NCBI GenBank assembly: GCA_016210375.1 | Contig: JACQUH010000278.1 | Span: 1 to 8,477 of the forward strand | Direction of reading: 5' to 3' | DNA length: 8,477 bases | From: Chloroflexota bacterium | GTDB taxonomy: Bacteria; Chloroflexota; Dehalococcoidia; Lucifugimonadales; JACPCL1 | Part shown: positions 5,350 through 8,477 of the stretch, piece by piece | How the letters are laid out: every line of letters begins with the position of its first letter | Position numbering within the stretch: the stretch's first letter is position 1 | Made by a program: the position numbers and the translations under genes | Notes under the pieces: model-generated | Databases searched by the model: none | What the model was told of the DNA's origin: nothing | What the model saw: the letters and a program-made list of their open reading frames with translations, nothing else

Positions 5350-6336
5350 ATGGCAATTTCTCCACAATCATGGTATTCTTCAAAATCGAAAAACCACTTC
5401 ACTCACACCGATAGCCCAGTGCTAAGGATACGCCGCCACCCTGCCATCCCCGCCCTTTCCATGATAGACCCCGGGGGCGTCGTCCTGGGCCTGGAGGGCT
5501 TCCTGTGCTCCTACGTGCTCCAGGCAGAGAAGACCGCCCTGTTGGACATCGGCCCGGCCTGCGCCTTGCCCGCGACGCTCGAGGGCCTCAAGCGGCTGGG
5601 AATACACCCCCAGGCCGTTGACTACCTCCTCATCAGCCACATCCACCTGGACCACGGCGGGGCCGCGGGCGCCGCCCTGAGAATCCTGCCCAACGCCGTC
5701 GCCCTCGTCCACCCTGCCGGCGCCGCCCACCTGGAGAAGCCCTTCAAGCTCTGGGAGGGCAGCCGGCGCACCCTCGGCGCGCTTGCCGAGGCCTACGGAC
5801 AGCCGGAGCCCGCCCCTCCCGGACGTGTGATCGCCGCCCAGGACGGCCAGGTAATTGACCTCGGCGGCTTAGAGCTCGAGGTGCTGTTTACGCCGGGACA
5901 CGCCCCGCACCACTTCAGCCTGTGGGACGGCCGCCATCGCCTCTTCCTCGCCGGGGAGCTGGCCGGGGTGCGCGCCCACGGCATCAGGCGGCCTGCCGTA
6001 CCGCCGCCTCTATACCTGGAGCAGCAGCTTGCCTCGCTGGACCGGTCTATCGCCCTGCGGCCGGCGGTCCTGTGCTACGGCCACTACGGCTGGGAGGCGG
6101 CCGCCGAAAGGCGGCTGCGTGCACACCAGCGCCAGTTGCTCCTCTGGAGAGACATAGTAGCCGAGGGGCGGAAGGCGGGCTGGGGTCAGGAGCGAACGGC
6201 CGGGGAATGTATCCGGCGCGACCGGAAAATGGTGGGGCTCGATGCCCTCCCGCAGACACAACGCGAAAGGGAGATGGCCTTCGTGATGAACTCAGTGGCG
6301 GGGCTGACGTGGCACCTGAAACAGGCGCTACCTTAG
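5350..6336 (+). CDS. Metallo-beta-lactamase-fold hydrolase
   Basis: The 328-residue protein belongs to the MBL superfamily of zinc or iron hydrolases. The signature HxHxDH is HIHLDH (H97, H99, D101, H102). The second histidine site is TPGHAPHH (H184), and the last ligand is H245 in CYGHYG. The bridging Asp normally found in the G-D motif is replaced by Glu (E203 in LFLAGELAG). Residues about 255-328 form a helical C-terminal region as in MBL proteins of the LACTB2/GloB-like kind; the substrate is unknown. The start is uncertain. ATG 5350 follows GGAAAGGG closely, but the first 24 codons are AT-richer than the rest and do not look like family sequence. The fold seems to begin near residue 31 (HPAIPALSMIDPGG), so GTG 5419 is an alternative. 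The gene begins 15 bases after a repeat copy, which may have altered its upstream region. It converges on and overlaps the DUF89 gene. Confidence 0.9.
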   Translation: MAISPQSWYSSKSKNHFTHTDSPVLRIRRHPAIPALSMIDPGGVVLGLEGFLCSYVLQAEKTALLDIGPACALPATLEGLKRLGIHPQAVDYLLISHIHLDHGGAAGAALRILPNAVALVHPAGAAHLEKPFKLWEGSRRTLGALAEAYGQPEPAPPGRVIAAQDGQVIDLGGLELEVLFTPGHAPHHFSLWDGRHRLFLAGELAGVRAHGIRRPAVPPPLYLEQQLASLDRSIALRPAVLCYGHYGWEAAAERRLRAHQRQLLLWRDIVAEGRKAGWGQERTAGECIRRDRKMVGLDALPQTQREREMAFVMNSVAGLTWHLKQALP

Positions 6337-7242
6337 CATGGCCACGTAGCTGCCGACCGGTACGCCCAGGGAGCGCGCCACCGGGGGACACTTGGCGGCC
6401 AGCAGGTGGAACACCTTGCCCTCAGCGGGCAGCTCCGACAGCGTCTCGTAGTTGGCCATGCCCTTGGCCACCACCAGTTCCGCCGCAGCGAAGTCCTCCC
6501 GGAACTCCGCGGGCGCCTGGCCCACATCGAGGCCGGGCATGTTGTCCACAGAGGCGATCTCCGCCTTCAGCTCGTGGTACAGGCCGGAGAGGAGCAGGTC
6601 CTCCTCGGCTAGGTCGTTCTGTACCGGGCCCTTCTTGACCACGTAGCTGACGCGCATGACGCGGCCCATCTCGTTCACCAGGGGCAGGTCGAAGAAGCAC
6701 TCGCCGGCGTTGTCGGCCACGAAGAGCACGCGGCGCACACAGAGGTTGATCGCCGGCACAAAGCATATCAGGCGGTCCATGTTTTCGTCGGCCATGAACA
6801 GCGTGCTACGCGCCAGCTCGAGGAACTCGGCGATGCGCTCCGTTTGGTCCACGGCGAAGTTGATCGGACGCGACATCTCCCGCTCCACGACCAGCGGGTC
6901 CTTGAAGAAATCTATGGCGTTTCCCAGCACCGAGATGGCCAGCAGGGAGCGCACGTCGTCGCCATAGCATTGCTGCGCCGAGCACGCCAGGCGCCGGGCC
7001 TGCTGCATCTCCCGGTCCTTCCATTCACGGTACGGGTCGCGGTTGCCCGTGACCTCGCGGATGACCCTCTGGGCCTCCCCGGCCACCTGGGTGGGCACCT
7101 TTTCCGCGGTGGCCAGGCTCCGCACCGTCTCGAGCGCGGCGGACGCCGCGCGGCGCCTCAGGCGCTCGTCTTTCGTGGCCTTGTCTACCGTCAGATGGAC
7201 CAGGCGTTCCAGGCAGGCGGGACATTCGGTGTCTATCTTCAT
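6328..7242 (-). CDS. ARMT1-like DUF89 family protein (metal-dependent phosphatase fold)
   Basis: The 304-residue protein matches the DUF89/ARMT1-like family, prokaryotic short form. Visible marks are an N-terminal CPAC (7-10), GNAIDFF (107-113), the metal-site motif DNAGE (177-181; D177, N178), KKGPVQND (203-210) with N209 and D210, GMANYE (261-266) and a late KC (284-285). Members studied so far are divalent-metal-dependent phosphatases thought to remove damaged or excess phospho-metabolites; the CxxC near the start is typical of the archaeal and bacterial branch. The exact substrate cannot be told. It is cytoplasmic, with no signal or membrane segment. ATG 7242 is the natural start (MKIDTECPAC), although no clear Shine-Dalgarno precedes it. 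A good promoter lies at 7274-7302. Its last 9 bases overlap the end of the hydrolase gene on the other strand. Confidence 0.92.
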   Translation of the reverse strand: MKIDTECPACLERLVHLTVDKATKDERLRRRAASAALETVRSLATAEKVPTQVAGEAQRVIREVTGNRDPYREWKDREMQQARRLACSAQQCYGDDVRSLLAISVLGNAIDFFKDPLVVEREMSRPINFAVDQTERIAEFLELARSTLFMADENMDRLICFVPAINLCVRRVLFVADNAGECFFDLPLVNEMGRVMRVSYVVKKGPVQNDLAEEDLLLSGLYHELKAEIASVDNMPGLDVGQAPAEFREDFAAAELVVAKGMANYETLSELPAEGKVFHLLAAKCPPVARSLGVPVGSYVAMLR

Positions 7243-7273
7243 AGGTCGCAGCCCGTGAGGGGGGCTTAAATTC

Positions 7274-7302
7274 AGTGTAGCGGAAAAGGCCCGTTATGAC
7301 AA
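7274..7302 (-). promoter_or_regulatory. Promoter of the DUF89 gene
   Basis: On the minus strand TTGTCA (7302-7297), a 17-base spacer and TACACT (7279-7274) give five and four matches to the sigma-70 hexamers. Transcription would start near 7267, leaving a leader of about 25 bases before ATG 7242. Confidence 0.6.
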
Positions 7303-7325
7303 AGGCGGGGCGACCTAACCCCTGG

Positions 7326-7348
7326 CCCCTTCCCAATGTGGGAAGGGG
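7326..7348. repeat. 9-bp perfect hairpin between divergent promoters
   Basis: CCCCTTCCC (7326-7334) and GGGAAGGGG (7340-7348) pair without mismatch around the loop AATGT. The hairpin sits between the DUF89 and mfd promoters, so it cannot end either of those genes. It resembles the dispersed CCCTTCCC...GGGAAGGG elements I recall from Chloroflexota intergenic regions. Its copy number cannot be judged here. Confidence 0.55.
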
Positions 7349-7379
7349 TTGGAGTCAGTCGTGCGACGGGGGCTACGGT

Positions 7380-7408
7380 TTGAGGCAGAGCGTGGGTGGT
7401 TGTACAAT
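7380..7408 (+). promoter_or_regulatory. Promoter of mfd
   Basis: TTGAGG (7380-7385), a 17-base spacer and TACAAT (7403-7408) give four and five matches to the sigma-70 hexamers. The transcript would start near 7415, about 46 bases before the TTG start codon. Confidence 0.65.
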
Positions 7409-7420
7409 TTTGATTTAGGG

Positions 7421-7450
7421 TCCGCCGTAGGCGGATGAGGCTTAGCCTCA
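7421..7450 (+). other. Twin abutting hairpins in the mfd leader
   Basis: TCCGCC-GTA-GGCGGA (7421-7435) is followed with no gap by TGAGGC-TTA-GCCTCA (7436-7450). Each is a perfect 6-bp stem with a 3-base loop and together they fill most of the predicted leader. The ribosome binding site GGAG (7453-7456) starts 3 bases after the second hairpin. They may insulate or modulate translation of mfd, or may be a small repeat element; this is an inference. Confidence 0.6.
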
Positions 7451-7460
7451 ATGGAGACTA

Positions 7461-8477
7461 TTGGACCTATCAGGGCTACTATCGCTAGTTGAAGATACCG
7501 CCGCGTTCCGCGAGGTCGTCGCTGCGCCCGGCGACAGCGGACGGCACGCTGTTGTCGTCCTGGACGCGGCGGTTCCTGCCTTCATGGCCGCGCTGCGCCA
7601 GGCCTGGGACCGGCCCTTTATGTTGCTGACCGCTACGCCGGAGAGAGCGCGCGGGTTGGCGCAGCAGCTTCGCGTCTGGCTGCCGGTCGGCCTAGAGGTA
7701 CGCCTGCTGCCGGAGCCGGACCTGCTGCCCTACGAGCGCCTGAGCTCCGACCCGGCGACGGAATGGGACCGGCTCAGCCTGCTCTCGGCGCTGGCCGCGT
7801 CCGCCTCAGGCCTATATCCCCTCGTGGTGGCCTCGGCGGCCGCCTGCGCCGCCAGGACCCCGGCGAGGGACGACTTCGCCCAGTCGGTGGTGACGCTGAA
7901 GCCGGGGACCCGGTTCGACCTGGAGGACAGCCTGCGCCGCTGGCAGGCCATGGGCTACGAAGCGGACGTCTCGGTGGAGGTGCCGGGCACCTTCAGCCGG
8001 CGAGGGGGTATTGTTGATGTTTACTCGCCGTCGGAGGAGACGCCGGTGCGCATCGAGCTCTTCGGAGATGTGATAGAGAGCCTGCGCAGCTTCGACCCCG
8101 CGACGCAGCGCTCGCGCGCGGCCGTGGCGCAGGCCACGATCGTCCCGGCGCGCGAGATGCTCGGGGCGGTGACGGCGGACCGAAGTCGGACGACCGGTCT
8201 GCTGTCTCCGGTCGTCCGTCCACTCGATAGGGAGGCCCCGGAGACGGCCGAGCGTATCACCGAGGACCTGGCGCGCCTCCGCGCCGGCGAGTGGTTTCCG
8301 GGCGCCGAGTTCTACGCGCCGCTGGTGAACACCGGCTGCGTGTTCGACTACCTGCCGCCCTCCTCGGTAGTCGTCCTCGATAGCCCGGCGGCCTTAGAGG
8401 ACTCGGTAGCAGGGCTGGAGCGCCAGGGCCTGGAGCTGCGCCAGCAGAGGGTGGCGGCCGGGGAGCTGCCCGCGGAC
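7461..8477 (+). CDS. mfd: Transcription-repair coupling factor Mfd, N-terminal part (runs off the window)
   Basis: The frame from TTG 7461 is open for 339 codons to the window edge; complete Mfd is usually about 1,100-1,200 residues. Mfd removes RNA polymerase stalled at DNA damage and recruits UvrA. The visible part is the UvrB-like module that contacts UvrA. Marks are LPYERLSSDPATEWDRL (89 onward), GYEADVSVEVPGTFSRRGG (ending at 183) with RGGIVDV (181-187), and PVRIELFGD followed by ESLRSFDPATQRS. The RGGIVDV wording and the spacing fit Mfd rather than UvrB. The polymerase-interacting domain and the helicase motor lie beyond the window. TTG is chosen because the frame has a stop at 7443, no earlier ATG or GTG, GGAG 4 bases before the TTG, and a family-like beginning (MDLSGLLSLVEDTAAFREVV). 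An out-of-frame ATG at 7451 ends after 13 codons. Its promoter is at 7380-7408. Confidence 0.93.
   Translation, partial: MDLSGLLSLVEDTAAFREVVAAPGDSGRHAVVVLDAAVPAFMAALRQAWDRPFMLLTATPERARGLAQQLRVWLPVGLEVRLLPEPDLLPYERLSSDPATEWDRLSLLSALAASASGLYPLVVASAAACAARTPARDDFAQSVVTLKPGTRFDLEDSLRRWQAMGYEADVSVEVPGTFSRRGGIVDVYSPSEETPVRIELFGDVIESLRSFDPATQRSRAAVAQATIVPAREMLGAVTADRSRTTGLLSPVVRPLDREAPETAERITEDLARLRAGEWFPGAEFYAPLVNTGCVFDYLPPSSVVVLDSPAALEDSVAGLERQGLELRQQRVAAGELPAD

Noticed and set aside
5922..6638. 238-codon plus-strand frame across the hydrolase and DUF89 3' ends
   Set aside because: It is out of frame with the hydrolase and antisense to DUF89, rich in Pro, Arg, Gly and Ala, and shows no domain; it is a shadow frame.
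7451..7492. Thirteen-codon frame starting at ATG 7451 and overlapping the mfd start
   Set aside because: No ribosome binding site lies upstream (only the hairpin), and the GGAG that exists is placed for TTG 7461.
1..8477. CRISPR arrays, tRNA or rRNA genes, insertion sequences with transposase
   Set aside because: I looked for regularly spaced repeats, tRNA-like arms and transposase motifs and saw none. The only repeats are the palindromic elements described.

Overview
The window looks like a chromosomal stretch of a high-GC bacterium. Gene content and protein style (a multi-membrane HisKA_3 kinase with a NarL-type regulator, an ARMT1-like DUF89 protein, and intergenic palindromes of the GTAGGGGCG...CGCCC type) fit Chloroflexota, perhaps Dehalococcoidia-like. 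That placement is a judgement from memory and was not tested by any search. Both window ends cut through genes.

Layout. Positions 1-332 (minus) hold the 5' part of a membrane-anchored c-type cytochrome starting at TTG behind a perfect Shine-Dalgarno. Positions 552-3573 (minus) hold a two-gene operon: a PDZ-containing sensor histidine kinase with about ten membrane segments, followed 7 bases later by its NarL/LuxR-type response regulator. A good sigma-70-like promoter lies directly upstream of the kinase. Positions 3877-4131 (minus) hold a small charged protein I do not recognise, with a strong ribosome binding site. Positions 4467-5178 (minus) hold a VapC-like PIN toxin and a small partner gene, probably the antitoxin. 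This pair is bracketed by two nearly identical 64-base direct repeats (4402-4465 and 5271-5334), each ending in a perfect 20-base palindrome. A third palindrome with a different core sits in inverted orientation at 4337-4356. Positions 5350-6336 (plus) encode a metallo-beta-lactamase-fold hydrolase. Its 3' end overlaps by 9 bases the end of an ARMT1-like DUF89 gene (6328-7242, minus). From 7243 to 7460 there is a divergent regulatory region with a promoter for each flanking gene and several hairpins. From TTG 7461 to the window end runs the N-terminal third of mfd, the transcription-repair coupling factor.

How the genes relate. The kinase and regulator form a signalling pair whose architecture resembles ComP/ComA; no signal-peptide gene is visible beside them. 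The PIN pair is a stand-alone accessory module. The hydrolase, DUF89 gene and mfd look like ordinary chromosomal genes without an obvious shared pathway. I see no clear undescribed multi-gene system. The points most worth following up are the repeat-bracketed toxin-antitoxin module, the mfd leader made almost entirely of two abutting hairpins, and the PDZ sensor kinase.
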